From positions 56,224 through 120,223 of the forward strand of contig NZ_JAGHFX010000044.1 of NCBI RefSeq assembly GCF_017888565.1: a stretch of 64,000 nucleotides of DNA. The letters run 5' to 3'. The notes below the pieces were generated by a model that made no database searches, was not told where the DNA came from, and worked only from the letters and a program-made list of their open reading frames with translations. How positions within the stretch are numbered: position 1 is the stretch's first letter; each line of letters starts with the position of its first letter. The stretch comes from Clostridium sp. Lineage in GTDB: Bacteria > Bacillota > Clostridia > Clostridiales > Clostridiaceae. The position numbers and the translations under genes are program-made. Positions 36,696-46,448 of this stretch are shown piece by piece.

Positions 36696-37943
36696 ATGGA
36701 AATCCAAGCACCTAAGGGTACTAAGGATATGCTACCTCAAGATGCATATAAATGGCATTATGTAGAGGGAGTTTTAAGAGATGTTTCAAAATCATATGGA
36801 GTAAGAGAAATAAGAACACCAATATTTGAACATACAGAATTATTTTTAAGAGGTGTTGGAGAAACAACTGATATAGTGCAAAAAGAAATGTATACTTTCA
36901 ATGATAAAGGTGATAGAAGTATTACCTTAAAACCAGAAGGTACAGCACCAACAGTAAGGGCTTTTATAGAAAATAGATTATTTAATGAAGCTCAGCCAAC
37001 AAAGTTATATTACATAATACCTTGTTTCAGATATGAAAATGTTCAAAAAGGAAGACTTAGACAATTCCATCAATATGGCGTTGAAGTTTTTGGCTCAAAA
37101 GAAGCATCAATTGATGCTGAAGTAATTTCATTAGCTATGGAATCATTAAAGAAATTAGGACTTAAAAGTTTAAGTTTAAATATAAATAATTTAGGTTGTC
37201 CTAAGTGTAGACCTAAGTATAATGAAGCATTAAAAAAATATCTTGAAGAAAATTATGATAGTCTTTGCGGAATTTGTAAAACTAGATTTGAAAAAAATCC
37301 AATGAGAATTCTTGATTGCAAAGAAAAAAGTTGTAATGAAATAACTAAGAATGCTCCAATTATATTAGATTATATATGTGAAGAGTGTGATTCTCACTTT
37401 ATTGAGGTTAAAAATTATTTAGATGCACTAGATATAAAATATAATATAGATCCGGGTATTGTAAGAGGATTAGATTATTATACAAAGACTATATTCGAAA
37501 TATTAAATGATGATTTTACAGTTTGTGGCGGCGGAAGATACGATAAGCTTATAGAAGAAATCGGTGGACCAGAAATGCCAGCTGTGGGATTTGGACTAGG
37601 TTTAGAAAGACTTATAATGACTTTAGAAAAAGAAGGTATAGAAATTCCAAATGAAGGGTTAGTTGACCTTTATATTGGTGCTAGAGGAGAAGATGCTAAG
37701 ACAAGTGCTTTTGTATTAGCTAATAAGCTGAGAGCAGTTGGTATAAAAACAGAAATAAATCATATGGGAAGAAGTATTAAAGCAGAAATGAAATATGCTA
37801 ATAAAATTGGTTCTGCTTTTACTACAATTTTAGGTGATGACGAACTTCAAAATAAGACATTAAAGCTTAAAAGAATGAGTGATGGTGAGCAGTTTGAAGT
37901 AAGTTTAGATAATATAGAAGAAATAGCAAAGCTTGTAAAATAG
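36696..37943 (+). CDS. hisS: Histidyl-tRNA synthetase
   Basis: This 415-residue class II synthetase has motif 1 around IFEHTELF, motif 2 [21 protein letters not shown] near residue 109, and motif 3 [10 protein letters not shown] near 298. A cysteine-rich insertion (CPKC..., CGIC..., CEEC) lies near 166-240, as in other clostridia, and may bind metal. The C-terminal anticodon domain is complete. AGGAGG lies nine bases upstream. Confidence 0.96.
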   Translation: MEIQAPKGTKDMLPQDAYKWHYVEGVLRDVSKSYGVREIRTPIFEHTELFLRGVGETTDIVQKEMYTFNDKGDRSITLKPEGTAPTVRAFIENRLFNEAQPTKLYYIIPCFRYENVQKGRLRQFHQYGVEVFGSKEASIDAEVISLAMESLKKLGLKSLSLNINNLGCPKCRPKYNEALKKYLEENYDSLCGICKTRFEKNPMRILDCKEKSCNEITKNAPIILDYICEECDSHFIEVKNYLDALDIKYNIDPGIVRGLDYYTKTIFEILNDDFTVCGGGRYDKLIEEIGGPEMPAVGFGLGLERLIMTLEKEGIEIPNEGLVDLYIGARGEDAKTSAFVLANKLRAVGIKTEINHMGRSIKAEMKYANKIGSAFTTILGDDELQNKTLKLKRMSDGEQFEVSLDNIEEIAKLVK

Positions 37944-37959
37944 TTAGGAGGAAGAAAAA

Positions 37960-39744
37960 ATGGGTGAAGCTTTAGGTGGCTTAAAAAGAACCTTAATGTG
38001 TGGAGAAGTTAGAGAAAATAACGTATCACAAAAAATCACATTAATGGGTTGGGTGCAAAGAAATAGAAAATTAGGAGGTCTACAATTTATTGACCTTAGA
38101 GATAGAACAGGAATAATGCAAATAGTATTTGGTGAAGAAATAAATGCTGAGGCTTTTGAAAAGGCTAAAGATGTTAGACCTGAATATTGTATAGCAGTTA
38201 CTGGAGAAGTAGTTTTAAGAGAAGCTCCTAATCATAATATGTCAACAGGATTAGTAGAGCTAAAGTGTGAGAGTTTAAAAATTCTTTCAGAATCAGATAC
38301 ACCTCCAATATATATAAAGGAAGGACTAGATGCTGCTGAAAGTATAAGATTAAAATATAGATATTTAGATCTTAGAAGACCAGATATGCAAAGAATATTC
38401 ATGATTAGAAATAGAATCTCTAAATCAGTTCGTGATTATTTAGATGAAAACAACTTTTTAGAAGTAGAGACTCCAATGCTTACTAAGAGTACTCCAGAAG
38501 GAGCTAGAGATTATCTTGTACCTTCTAGAAACTATCCTGGAATGTTCTATGCGCTTCCACAATCACCACAAATTTTTAAACAACTATTAATGGTTTCAGG
38601 ATTCGATAGATATTATCAAATAGTAAAATGCTTTAGAGATGAAGATTTAAGAGCAAATAGACAACCAGAATTTACTCAAATAGATTTAGAAATGAGTTTT
38701 GTTGAACAAGAAGATGTTATTAAAATGAATGAAGGTTTAATAGCTCATGTATTTAAAGAAGTAGCAGGAGTAGATGTTAAATTACCAATAAAGAGAATGA
38801 CATTTAAAGATGCTATGGAAAAATACGGTTCAGATAAGCCAGATTTAAGATTTGGAATGGAAATAACTAATATTACAGAAGACGTTAAGGATATGGATTT
38901 TGTAGTATTTAAATCAGCAATAGAAGCTGGTGGTTCAATAAGAGCTCTTTGCTTAAAAGGTGGAGCAGATCTTGGAAGAAAGCCAATAGATAAATTAGGC
39001 AAATTTGTTAAGACATATAAGGCTAAAGGTCTTGCATGGATTCAATTAAAAGAAGATGGAGTTAAGTCTTCTATTGCTAAGTTCTTAACTGACGATGTTA
39101 CAAACTCAATAGTTAAAACTATGGGAGCAGAAGTTGGAGATGCTATTTTTATAGTTGCTGATAAGAATTCAGTAGTATTCCAAAGCTTAGGAGCACTAAG
39201 ATTAGAGCTTGCTAAACAATTTGACTTAATAAAAGACAAAAATGAATTTAATTTTACTTGGATTACAGAATTCCCATTATTTGAATATGATGAAGAAGAA
39301 GGAAGATATCATGCAGCACATCATCCATTTACATCACCTATGGATGAAGATATAGATATGCTAGAAACTAATCCGGGAGAAGTTAGATCAAAAGCTTATG
39401 ACTTAGTTTTAAATGGTGAAGAATTAGGTGGAGGATCTATAAGAATCCATGATTCAAAACTTCAACAAAAAATGTTTAAAGCATTAGGATTCACAGAAGA
39501 ATCAGCACAAGAAAGATTTGGATTCTTAATAGATGCATTTAAGTTTGGACCACCACCACATGGTGGATTAGCTTTTGGACTTGATAGAATGGTAATGTTC
39601 TTAGCTGGAACAGAAAATATAAAGGATGTTATTGCATTCCCTAAAAACCAAAATGCTTATTGCTATTTAAGTGAAGCACCTAATATAGCAGATGAAAAGC
39701 AATTACAAGAATTAGGTATTTCAATAAATACAAAAGAAGATTAA
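37960..39744 (+). CDS. aspS: Aspartyl-tRNA synthetase
   Basis: The protein has 594 residues of the bacterial type with the GAD insertion. The N-terminal OB-fold anticodon domain opens TLMCGEVRENN. Class II motif 2 is VKCFRDEDLRANRQPEFTQID near residue 226. Motif 3 is GLAFGLDRMVMFLAG near 535. It lies 16 bases after hisS and ends the conserved run. The window cannot show whether it also charges tRNA-Asn. Confidence 0.96.
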   Translation: MGEALGGLKRTLMCGEVRENNVSQKITLMGWVQRNRKLGGLQFIDLRDRTGIMQIVFGEEINAEAFEKAKDVRPEYCIAVTGEVVLREAPNHNMSTGLVELKCESLKILSESDTPPIYIKEGLDAAESIRLKYRYLDLRRPDMQRIFMIRNRISKSVRDYLDENNFLEVETPMLTKSTPEGARDYLVPSRNYPGMFYALPQSPQIFKQLLMVSGFDRYYQIVKCFRDEDLRANRQPEFTQIDLEMSFVEQEDVIKMNEGLIAHVFKEVAGVDVKLPIKRMTFKDAMEKYGSDKPDLRFGMEITNITEDVKDMDFVVFKSAIEAGGSIRALCLKGGADLGRKPIDKLGKFVKTYKAKGLAWIQLKEDGVKSSIAKFLTDDVTNSIVKTMGAEVGDAIFIVADKNSVVFQSLGALRLELAKQFDLIKDKNEFNFTWITEFPLFEYDEEEGRYHAAHHPFTSPMDEDIDMLETNPGEVRSKAYDLVLNGEELGGGSIRIHDSKLQQKMFKALGFTEESAQERFGFLIDAFKFGPPPHGGLAFGLDRMVMFLAGTENIKDVIAFPKNQNAYCYLSEAPNIADEKQLQELGISINTKED

Positions 39745-39760
39745 AATAGATTAAAGAGTG

Positions 39761-39824
39761 TAGTATCAAGAAAATTGATACTAGATTATAAAAAAGGAAG
39801 TTCGAGTTAGAACTTCCTTTTTTG
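39761..39824 (+). terminator. Tandem hairpins after aspS
   Basis: The first stem is TAGTATCA/TGATACTA (39761-39783). The second is a perfect 14-base stem starting AAAAAAGGAAGTTC with its complement and T-run (39790-39823). The second is a strong rho-independent terminator. Confidence 0.85.
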
Positions 39825-39913
39825 CGTATATTAATGTAATTATGAAAGATTTTCATAAAAATGTGATACCTATGCAATAAATAGGTTTTTGAGACTGTGA
39901 ATTTTTTATTCTA

Positions 39914-39965
39914 TTGACAACAGTGTATATATGGATTAATATATGTATATAGACAATATATACAC
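39914..39965 (+). promoter_or_regulatory. Promoter and inverted-repeat operator of the GntR operon
   Basis: TTGACA (39914) and TAATAT (39937) are 17 bases apart. A perfect 10-base inverted repeat, GTGTATATAT at 39923-39932 and ATATATACAC at 39956-39965, flanks the -10 region. It is the expected site for autorepression by the GntR protein encoded next. Confidence 0.65.
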
Positions 39966-39990
39966 TTTATATACAATTGGAGGTGAAAGA

Positions 39991-40365
39991 TTGGATATAG
40001 TAATTAGCAATTCCTCACAAGTACCTTTATATGAGCAAATTGAGAGTCAAATAAAGAATCAAATTATTAATTTAACTTTAAAACCTGGAGAAGCATTACC
40101 TTCAATAAGAACTTTGGCTAAGGAGTTGAAGGTAAGTATAATTACTACTAAAAGAGCTTACGAAGAACTTGAAAAAGAAGGATTTATAAAAACTGTTGTA
40201 GGAAAAGGGACATTTGTAGCAGAATCAAATAATGAAAGACTTAAAGAAGTGGCTATGTTTGAAATTGAAAATAAATTAGAAGAAGCAATAATTTCTGCAA
40301 AAGCTATTGGATTAACACTAGATGAAGCATTAGTAATATTTAAGAGTTTATATGAGGAGGTATAA
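39991..40365 (+). CDS. GntR-family repressor, YtrA type
   Basis: The short regulator of 124 residues starts at a TTG seven bases after GGAGG. It has a winged helix near 10-77 (PLYEQIESQIKNQI..., GEALPSIRTLAKEL, GKGTFVAE) and only a short helical tail instead of a ligand domain, the hallmark of the YtrA subfamily. It precedes an ABC ATPase and permease by two bases. It probably represses its own operon in response to cell-wall or other stress. Confidence 0.88.
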   Translation: MDIVISNSSQVPLYEQIESQIKNQIINLTLKPGEALPSIRTLAKELKVSIITTKRAYEELEKEGFIKTVVGKGTFVAESNNERLKEVAMFEIENKLEEAIISAKAIGLTLDEALVIFKSLYEEV

Positions 40366-40367
40366 AA

Positions 40368-41219
40368 GTGGAAGCAATTGAAATGAAGAATTTAAAAAAG
40401 GAGTATAAGAATTTTAAGTTAAATATAGAAGAATTAAAAGTAAAAGAAGGCTTTATAACAGGATTTATTGGACCAAATGGTTCAGGAAAAACAACAACTA
40501 TAAAAGCTATAATGAATATGATTAAATGTGATGAAGGAGAAATATTAATTCTAGGAGAAAATATTCCGGAAAATCCTAAAGTTAAAGAACAAATAGGATT
40601 TGTTGGTGATGTATGTGGATTTTTAGAAGAAAGTAAATTGAAAAATATAAAATCTTCTGTATCTAGATTTTATACTACTTGGGATGAAAATTTATATAAT
40701 AATTTAATTAATAAATTCAATATAAACGAGTCATCAGTTTACGGAAAATTATCAAAGGGGCAAAAGAAGCAATTTGAATTAACTATGGCATTATCCATAA
40801 GGCCTAGAATTATAATAATGGATGAGCCTACTTCTAGTTTAGATCCAATTGTAAGAAATGAGTTTTTAGAAATATTGCAAGAAGAAATGGAAAAGGAAAA
40901 CCTTACAATTTTTTATTCAACACATGTAACTAGCGATTTAGAAAAATGTGCTGATTATATTATATTTATATATAAGGGTAAAATTATATTATATGGTGAA
41001 AAAGATGAAATATTAGAACAGCATTCTATAATAAAAGGAAAGAAAGAACTTTTAGATAATGAAACAAGAACATATCTTATTTCTATTAAAACTAATGGGT
41101 TTGGTTTTGAAGGATTAACATCAAATAAAAAAGAAGCTTTTGAGATTTTTGGAAATGAGGTTATCTATGAAAAACCAACTTTAGAAGATATTATGCTTTA
41201 TTATACTAGGAGGGATTAA
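40368..41219 (+). CDS. ABC transporter ATP-binding protein
   Basis: The protein has 283 residues with a GTG start at the end of GAGGAGGTATAAAA. Walker A is GPNGSGKTT near residue 36, the signature is LSKGQKKQ near 127, Walker B is IIIMDEPTSSLDP near 149, and the H-loop is STHVT near 185. The signature deviates slightly from LSGGQ. It works with the permease encoded next, under control of the GntR protein. Confidence 0.9.
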   Translation: MEAIEMKNLKKEYKNFKLNIEELKVKEGFITGFIGPNGSGKTTTIKAIMNMIKCDEGEILILGENIPENPKVKEQIGFVGDVCGFLEESKLKNIKSSVSRFYTTWDENLYNNLINKFNINESSVYGKLSKGQKKQFELTMALSIRPRIIIMDEPTSSLDPIVRNEFLEILQEEMEKENLTIFYSTHVTSDLEKCADYIIFIYKGKIILYGEKDEILEQHSIIKGKKELLDNETRTYLISIKTNGFGFEGLTSNKKEAFEIFGNEVIYEKPTLEDIMLYYTRRD

Positions 41220-41220
41220 T

Positions 41221-41847
41221 ATGAGGAAAATATTAAATTTATTATTTTTACAATTTGAAACAGTATTTGCATTAAAAAAATATATGATTTTAATAATTGC
41301 TATGGGAATATTTTTAGGATTTATAAATCCTAAAATGATGACTTTTGGTGGAGCACTATTTATAATGGCTACATGTTATAGTACAGCATTTTATGAAGAA
41401 AAGAGTAAAATCAATTATTTAATATATTCTTTACCAATAAAGCCAAAAGAATATATATTATCAAGATATATATTTGTAGCTATTAATACACTAATAGCCA
41501 CTATAATATCATTAGTACTATATACAGGCTTGATTTCTTTAAATATAGTTACGATAAGTGAACTTGGTCCATTATGGCCATTTATTTATATAATGACAGG
41601 TATAGGTGTTTTTGTGATGGCTATATTGATTCCATTAGAATTAATATTAGGCTTTGAGAAGGGCAGAATAGCAATGGTATTTTTAGTAGTTTTTCCAATG
41701 GTTTTTTCAACTGAATTAATAAAATATTTACCTATGATAGATTTTGATATGTTAATAGTAAAAGTATTAGTTATACTTTGTATAGTTACATTAATTTTAT
41801 CATCATATTTTATTACTTCAAATCTATATGCTAAAAAAGATATTTAA
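41221..41847 (+). CDS. ABC-2 type transporter permease
   Basis: The product has 208 residues and six TM segments, with CYSTAFYEEKSKINYLIYSLPIKPKEYILSR typical for the ABC-2 permease group found with YtrA-type regulators. It starts one base after the ATPase gene stop. It is probably an exporter for a peptide or drug, with substrate unknown. Confidence 0.85.
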   Translation: MRKILNLLFLQFETVFALKKYMILIIAMGIFLGFINPKMMTFGGALFIMATCYSTAFYEEKSKINYLIYSLPIKPKEYILSRYIFVAINTLIATIISLVLYTGLISLNIVTISELGPLWPFIYIMTGIGVFVMAILIPLELILGFEKGRIAMVFLVVFPMVFSTELIKYLPMIDFDMLIVKVLVILCIVTLILSSYFITSNLYAKKDI

Positions 41848-41900
41848 TAAATTGGATTAGAATTTATATATTGTATAAATTCTAATCCAATTTATTTTAT
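41846..41900 (+). terminator. Very long perfect hairpin after the permease
   Basis: A 23-base perfect stem (41846-41868 with 41874-41896) closes the 5-base loop TATTG. The left arm starts within the permease stop codon. Confidence 0.85.
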
Positions 41901-42102
41901 TTACTATGTATAAGTAATAAAAAATATTATATGATAAATTTTTTGTGATTTTTTTACTTAATTCTATTGGGATATATGTAAGTTTACTTTAATATTAAGA
42001 TAAGAATTGAATGATAAAATTTACATATGCTAGCATTTTTATAGAACGTAATTAATTTAAGATTCATATATTTTATTAAAAGAAAAACTAGCAGGTGTAA
42101 TT

Positions 42103-43059
42103 ATGAAATTAGAATTTATAGATAAACAAGGTTTTAATAAAATAGTAGATGAATTAAAAAGCTTATATAAAGTGTGCCTTAATAAAGATCTAAGTACAGA
42201 ATATTTTTTATGGAGATATTTAAATAATCCAATAGATGATTTTGTTCTTTGTATTGCAAGGGAAGATAATAAAATAGTTGCAAGTTATTCAGTTTTACTT
42301 ATTAATATAGTATTAGATAATGAAATAATAAAATCAGGAATATCAATGCCAATATTAGTTAAACCTAATTCTCGAAATAATGGATTGTCTTTTGAACTTG
42401 CAATAAAAGTATATGAAAAGCTAAGAGAAACAAAGTATAGCTTATTATTAGGATTCCCAAATGAAATATATCATTATAATTTAGTAAAAAAATTTGGATT
42501 TGAGGATATATATGAGATGCCAACACTTAAGCTAGAAATTAAGGATAAGGATATTTATCATATAAATAGATGTGATATTCAAAAAGTAGATATAGACAAT
42601 GATTATAAGTTTAATTATTCATTACTATTAAAAAATAATTCTGATAAAATCAAAATTTATAAGGATATAAATTATTTAAAATGGTTATTTAGAGAAAATC
42701 CTATAGAGAAATATAATAATTATGTTGTTAGTAAAAATAAATTAGTGTTAGCTTCACTTATATTTAAAAAAAATAAAAATAAAATTCAGGTATTAGAATT
42801 AAATTCAATAGACAAAGAATACACTAAAATTTTATTATGTAAGCTATATAGAGATAGTGCAGAAGATGGAATTAAATATATAGAAATTTGTTGTTCTATC
42901 TATAATAAAGATCACATAATTTTAGAAGAATTAGGTTTTAAAAATAATATACCTATAACATATTTTACAGTAAAAAGGATAAATTATTTTGATAATAAAA
43001 TTAATGATTTTAAAAATTGGTATATTCAAATGAGTGATTTTAAAGATAGTTTAAAATAG
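42103..43059 (+). CDS. GNAT-family acetyltransferase-like protein
   Basis: The protein has 318 residues. The N-terminal half is GNAT-like: YFLWRYLNNP near residue 34, VLCIAREDNKIVASYSVLL, then MPILVKPNSRNNGLSFELA and GFPNEIYHYNLVKKFGF near 120-137. The C-terminal half repeats the pattern weakly (LKWLFRENP, LNSIDKEYTKILLCKLY). It resembles two-domain acyl-CoA N-acyltransferases that often modify surface sugars or amino acids. The substrate is not known. It is a single gene. Confidence 0.72.
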   Translation: MKLEFIDKQGFNKIVDELKSLYKVCLNKDLSTEYFLWRYLNNPIDDFVLCIAREDNKIVASYSVLLINIVLDNEIIKSGISMPILVKPNSRNNGLSFELAIKVYEKLRETKYSLLLGFPNEIYHYNLVKKFGFEDIYEMPTLKLEIKDKDIYHINRCDIQKVDIDNDYKFNYSLLLKNNSDKIKIYKDINYLKWLFRENPIEKYNNYVVSKNKLVLASLIFKKNKNKIQVLELNSIDKEYTKILLCKLYRDSAEDGIKYIEICCSIYNKDHIILEELGFKNNIPITYFTVKRINYFDNKINDFKNWYIQMSDFKDSLK

Positions 43060-43103
43060 AATTGGATAATTTATTATAAATTATCCAATTCTATTTTTTA
43101 TAA
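43053..43103. terminator. Bidirectional terminator overlapping both stop codons
   Basis: An 18-base perfect stem (43053-43070 with 43080-43097) encodes the last residues and stop codons of both convergent genes. Confidence 0.85.
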
Positions 43104-43353
43104 TTAGATAAGTTGAAAGTTGTATTAAAATTATTATTGGTATTCCTAAGGTAAATTTAAGATGTTTTGTCTTATGCCTAAATGAATACATACTCAAATA
43201 AGCTCCTATACTTCCACCAATTAAGGAAATGAAAATCATAGTGGATTCTTTAATTCTCCATTGTTTTTTTATAGCTCTTTGCTTGTCTATATAAACTATT
43301 ATAAAAGCTATAATGTTAATAATAAAAAGATAATAAATAAAAATGTTTTCCAT
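43081..43353 (-). CDS. DUF1294 membrane protein
   Basis: The protein has 90 residues and three TM helices with the family core: YIDKQRAIKKQWRIKESTM, then LIGGSIGAYLSMYSFRHKTKHLKF. AAGGAG lies upstream of the ATG. The function is not known. Confidence 0.85.
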   Translation of the reverse strand: MENIFIYYLFIINIIAFIIVYIDKQRAIKKQWRIKESTMIFISLIGGSIGAYLSMYSFRHKTKHLKFTLGIPIIILIQLSTYLIIKNRIG

Positions 43354-44072
43354 AAAATCTCCTTTATAAGTTTCATAGTATATGATAAGTATAAACCATA
43401 AAACTTATTATAGTAAATAAAGTTAATTATTTAATTGAGCCTTGAACTGTTCCTTTAATTATATACTTTTGAATAAAGAAGTAGAAAATAATTATTGAAA
43501 TCACAGCTAAAATTAATGCAGACATGGCTAATTCCCATTGCTTAGAAAATGAACCAAAGAAATTATTCATAGCAAGAGAAATAGTATTTATTTTACCGTT
43601 TATAGTTATGAATGCTAATAAGGAGTAATTCCATAAACATATACAATTTCAAACCATAACTATTACGATAATTGGTTTTAAAAAATGGAGTACAATCTTA
43701 TAGTATAATTCATATTTATTATAGATATTTTCAATTTCTAAATGTTATTGAAGGAGAAGCCATTAGTAAAGTGATATGCTTAAAGAATTAGAATCCATTG
43801 GCGCAGTATATATGACTTGATTCAACTGAATCAGTATGAATATTTTCAAGTATAGAAACTATATAAAAATAGAAATAATATGTTTATTAAAGATATTATT
43901 ATATTTAAGAAAGTAAATATATAAATTAAGTTAGTTAATGTTAACGAAATTAGTTAAATATATAAATTATATTTAAATATTGATAACTTTTTATTCTTAT
44001 TTTTGCCTTTTTGTGATATATTGTACATAGTTATTTGTAATTATCAATAAAACATAAAAAAGAGGTGGAAAT
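43354..44072. other. Gene-poor region with a decayed transporter
   Basis: It contains the remnant of a sugar-ABC permease on the minus strand (43427 to about 43770) and a 7-2-7 inverted repeat at 43818-43833 (TGATTCA-AC-TGAATCA). From 43840 to 44072 only AT-rich sequence was found, which must contain the promoter of the amino acid permease. Confidence 0.6.
43427..43770 (-). pseudogene. Remnant of carbohydrate ABC transporter permease (C-terminal part)
   Basis: On the minus strand the frame ending at 43427 reads CLWNYSLLAFITINGKINT, then ISLAMNNFFGSFSKQWELAM, then FFIQKYIIKGTVQGSIK. This is the C-terminal end of MalG/LacG-type permeases. Upstream the same frame reads YYKIVLHFLKPIIVIVMV and then an in-frame TGA. 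Before that more stops occur. No start codon or ribosome site remains, and the partner genes of a sugar ABC transporter are missing. Confidence 0.75.
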
Positions 44073-45398
44073 ATGAAAAAAAATGAATATGGTTTATTCA
44101 CTGCCATAGGAATGATAGTAGGAATTGTAATAGGATCCGGGATATTTTTTAAAAGTGATAATATATTAGTAGCAACTAATGGAAGTATAAGCTTAGGAGT
44201 CCTTGTTTTCTGTATTGCAGCTATGGGAATAATATTTGGAAGTTTAACAATTTCAGAATTAGCATCAAGAGAATCGACTGCAGGAGGGATAATAACTTAT
44301 GCTGAATTCTCATATAATAAGTCTATAGCTTGCGCATTTGGATGGTTTCATACTTTCTTATATTATCCGACACTTATAGCTGTAGTTACATGGGTGTCAG
44401 GGATATATATATGTATGTTATTTGGAATTGATGGTGGACTAGCACTTCAAACATTCATTGGATTTATAGTTATGGTAGTACTATATATATTAAATATCTT
44501 ATCTGCAAAGCTAGGAGGATATTTTCAAAATGCTTCAACTGTGATTAAAGTTATACCTCTAATATTAATAGCATTAGCAGGAGTCTTTTTTGGAAATCCT
44601 AGTGAAATATCAGTAAGCGACATTACACATATGAAGTCTGCAACATGGATAGCTGCAATTGCACCTATAGCTTTTTCTTTTGATGGATGGATTATATCAA
44701 CTTCTATTGGACATGAAATTAAAGATTCAAAAAGAAATTTACCAAAGGCTCTAGTAATTGCTCCTTTATTTATATTGATTATTTATGTATTATATTTTGT
44801 TGGGATAAGCATGTATATTGGACCTGATGCAATTATGAGTTTAGGGGATGCTCATGTTGATTTAGCTGCTAATAATTTATTTGGAGCATGGGGAGCTAAG
44901 ATAATATTAACATTTGTAGTTATATCTATATTAGGTACTGTAAATGGATTAATAATGGGACATACTAGGTTACCATATTCTTTAGCTATAAGAGGAATGT
45001 TTCCAAAATCAAATAAGATAAAAATAGTTAATGAAAAATTAGGTATGCCAATTATATCTTCAATAGTAGCTTTTGTAATTTCATTAATTTGTTTAATTAT
45101 TCATTATATAACACAAAAATATAATTATTTACCTAACAGTGATATATCAGAAATATCTATTACTATAAATTATTTATTGTACATATTATTATATTACAAA
45201 GTGTTTAAAATGGGATTAAGCGGTGAGATTAAAGGAATATGGAAAGGAAAAATTAATCCTATACTTGCAACTATTGGATCACTTATAATTTTATTTGGAA
45301 GTATTGGAAATCCATTGTTCTTTATATATGCATTAATATGTGGAATTATCTTAATATCAGCAATTTTATTTTGGAAATATAATAAAGAAGATGTTTAA
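44073..45398 (+). CDS. APC-superfamily amino acid permease
   Basis: The protein has 441 residues and twelve TM helices. It opens with GLFTAIGMIVGIVIGSGIFF (the GSGIF substrate-binding motif), followed by AAMGIIFGSLTISELAS and, near residue 200, AFDGW-like SFDGWIISTSIGHEIKDSKRNLPKA. This fits LAT-type or serine/threonine exchangers. The substrate cannot be read from the sequence. AGAGGTGG precedes the ATG. It is a single gene with a terminator. Confidence 0.88.
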   Translation: MKKNEYGLFTAIGMIVGIVIGSGIFFKSDNILVATNGSISLGVLVFCIAAMGIIFGSLTISELASRESTAGGIITYAEFSYNKSIACAFGWFHTFLYYPTLIAVVTWVSGIYICMLFGIDGGLALQTFIGFIVMVVLYILNILSAKLGGYFQNASTVIKVIPLILIALAGVFFGNPSEISVSDITHMKSATWIAAIAPIAFSFDGWIISTSIGHEIKDSKRNLPKALVIAPLFILIIYVLYFVGISMYIGPDAIMSLGDAHVDLAANNLFGAWGAKIILTFVVISILGTVNGLIMGHTRLPYSLAIRGMFPKSNKIKIVNEKLGMPIISSIVAFVISLICLIIHYITQKYNYLPNSDISEISITINYLLYILLYYKVFKMGLSGEIKGIWKGKINPILATIGSLIILFGSIGNPLFFIYALICGIILISAILFWKYNKEDV

Positions 45399-45421
45399 CT
45401 TTAATATAAGAAAAATGCAAG

Positions 45422-45452
45422 AAAAGATAGGAAGAAGTCCTGTCTTTTTTTA
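45422..45452 (+). terminator. Terminator of the amino acid permease gene
   Basis: AAAAGATAGGA pairs with TCCTGTCTTTT (one G-T pair) around AGAAG and is followed by TTT. Confidence 0.8.
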
Positions 45453-45595
45453 TTTTGAGGAAAAAGAAAAAATAAGATATAAATATGTAAAATTAAAATA
45501 ATTCCCAATATATTACAGATGATATATAATTATTAACATAAGCTTATTATTGTAGCCTAACTATATTTTAATAGTGATAAAAGGAGAGGGTTATA

Positions 45596-46369
45596 TTGAA
45601 GGGTATGATCTTATATTTTAGTGGTAGTGGAAATACAAAATTTATTGCAAATAAAATAGAAGAAGAATTTATAAAAAATGGTTGTGATATAGAAAATCAT
45701 TCGATAGAAGAAAAGATAAACATTAAGAATTTTTCATATGATTATTTAATACTAGGATTTCCTAAATATTTTGAATATGTTCCTCAAAATTTTATGGAGT
45801 ATATAGATGATAATTTAGGACCATCTGATAAAGAAGTAAAAACAATGATATTTACTACTGGTAAGGGTAAAAATAAAATGTATTTTAATGAACTAGAAAA
45901 AAAATTATTAGAAAAAAAATTTAAAATTATAATGACTAAAAATTTTAAAATGCCAAATAGTTTTATTATAAGTAAAAATTATAAAAGTGTTAAAGATTTA
46001 GAGAGTATTTATCAGAGTTCATTCAATGAAATAAAAGAGACAGTTGTAAATTTTTTAATTGAAAATTATAGTAAAGAAGAAATAAACAATTTTAAAGCAA
46101 CAATAATGAAAAGGTTATATAAATTTAAAACTAAAGATTTATATAAAAATTCATATAGGTTTTCTGTTAATTCTAGTTGTGATAAATGTAATTTATGTGT
46201 TAAGGTTTGCCCAACAATGAACATAGAATATATAGGGGGTGATATTAAATTTAGAGATAATTGCATTATGTGTTGTAGGTGTATAAGTTGCTGTCCTAAA
46301 AATGCAATATTGTATAAAAATAAAAAACAACCACAATATAAAGAAAATATAAATTTAATTGTAAGTTAA
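45596..46369 (+). CDS. EFR1-type flavodoxin-ferredoxin fusion
   Basis: The protein has 257 residues and starts at a TTG after GGAGAGG. The N-terminal flavodoxin domain (about 1-165) has the FMN phosphate loop SGSGNTKFIA near residue 9. The C-terminal part has two 4Fe-4S motifs, CDKCNLCVKVCP near 195 and CIMCCRCISCCP near 222. Such proteins move electrons in anaerobes, and the partner is unknown. No operon partner is obvious, although the DUF1540 gene follows 79 bases on. Confidence 0.85.
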   Translation: MKGMILYFSGSGNTKFIANKIEEEFIKNGCDIENHSIEEKINIKNFSYDYLILGFPKYFEYVPQNFMEYIDDNLGPSDKEVKTMIFTTGKGKNKMYFNELEKKLLEKKFKIIMTKNFKMPNSFIISKNYKSVKDLESIYQSSFNEIKETVVNFLIENYSKEEINNFKATIMKRLYKFKTKDLYKNSYRFSVNSSCDKCNLCVKVCPTMNIEYIGGDIKFRDNCIMCCRCISCCPKNAILYKNKKQPQYKENINLIVS

Positions 46370-46407
46370 GTAATGCATAGGAATAAATATAGGTTATAAT
46401 GCAAAAA

Positions 46408-46439
46408 CTTTCTATAAGAGGAAAATCTCTTGCAGAAAG
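46408..46439 (+). promoter_or_regulatory. Hairpin holding the ribosome site of the DUF1540 gene
   Basis: CTTTCT-AT-AAGAG pairs with CTCTT-GC-AGAAAG around GAAAAT, eleven base pairs with one internal loop. The 3' arm contains AGAAAG of the ribosome site just before the ATG at 46449. Confidence 0.5.
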
Positions 46440-46448
46440 GATGATTAA

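Noticed and set aside
43818..43833. Inverted repeat TGATTCA-AC-TGAATCA as an operator
   Set aside because: It is in a decayed region far from any intact start codon, so it is noted only as part of that region.
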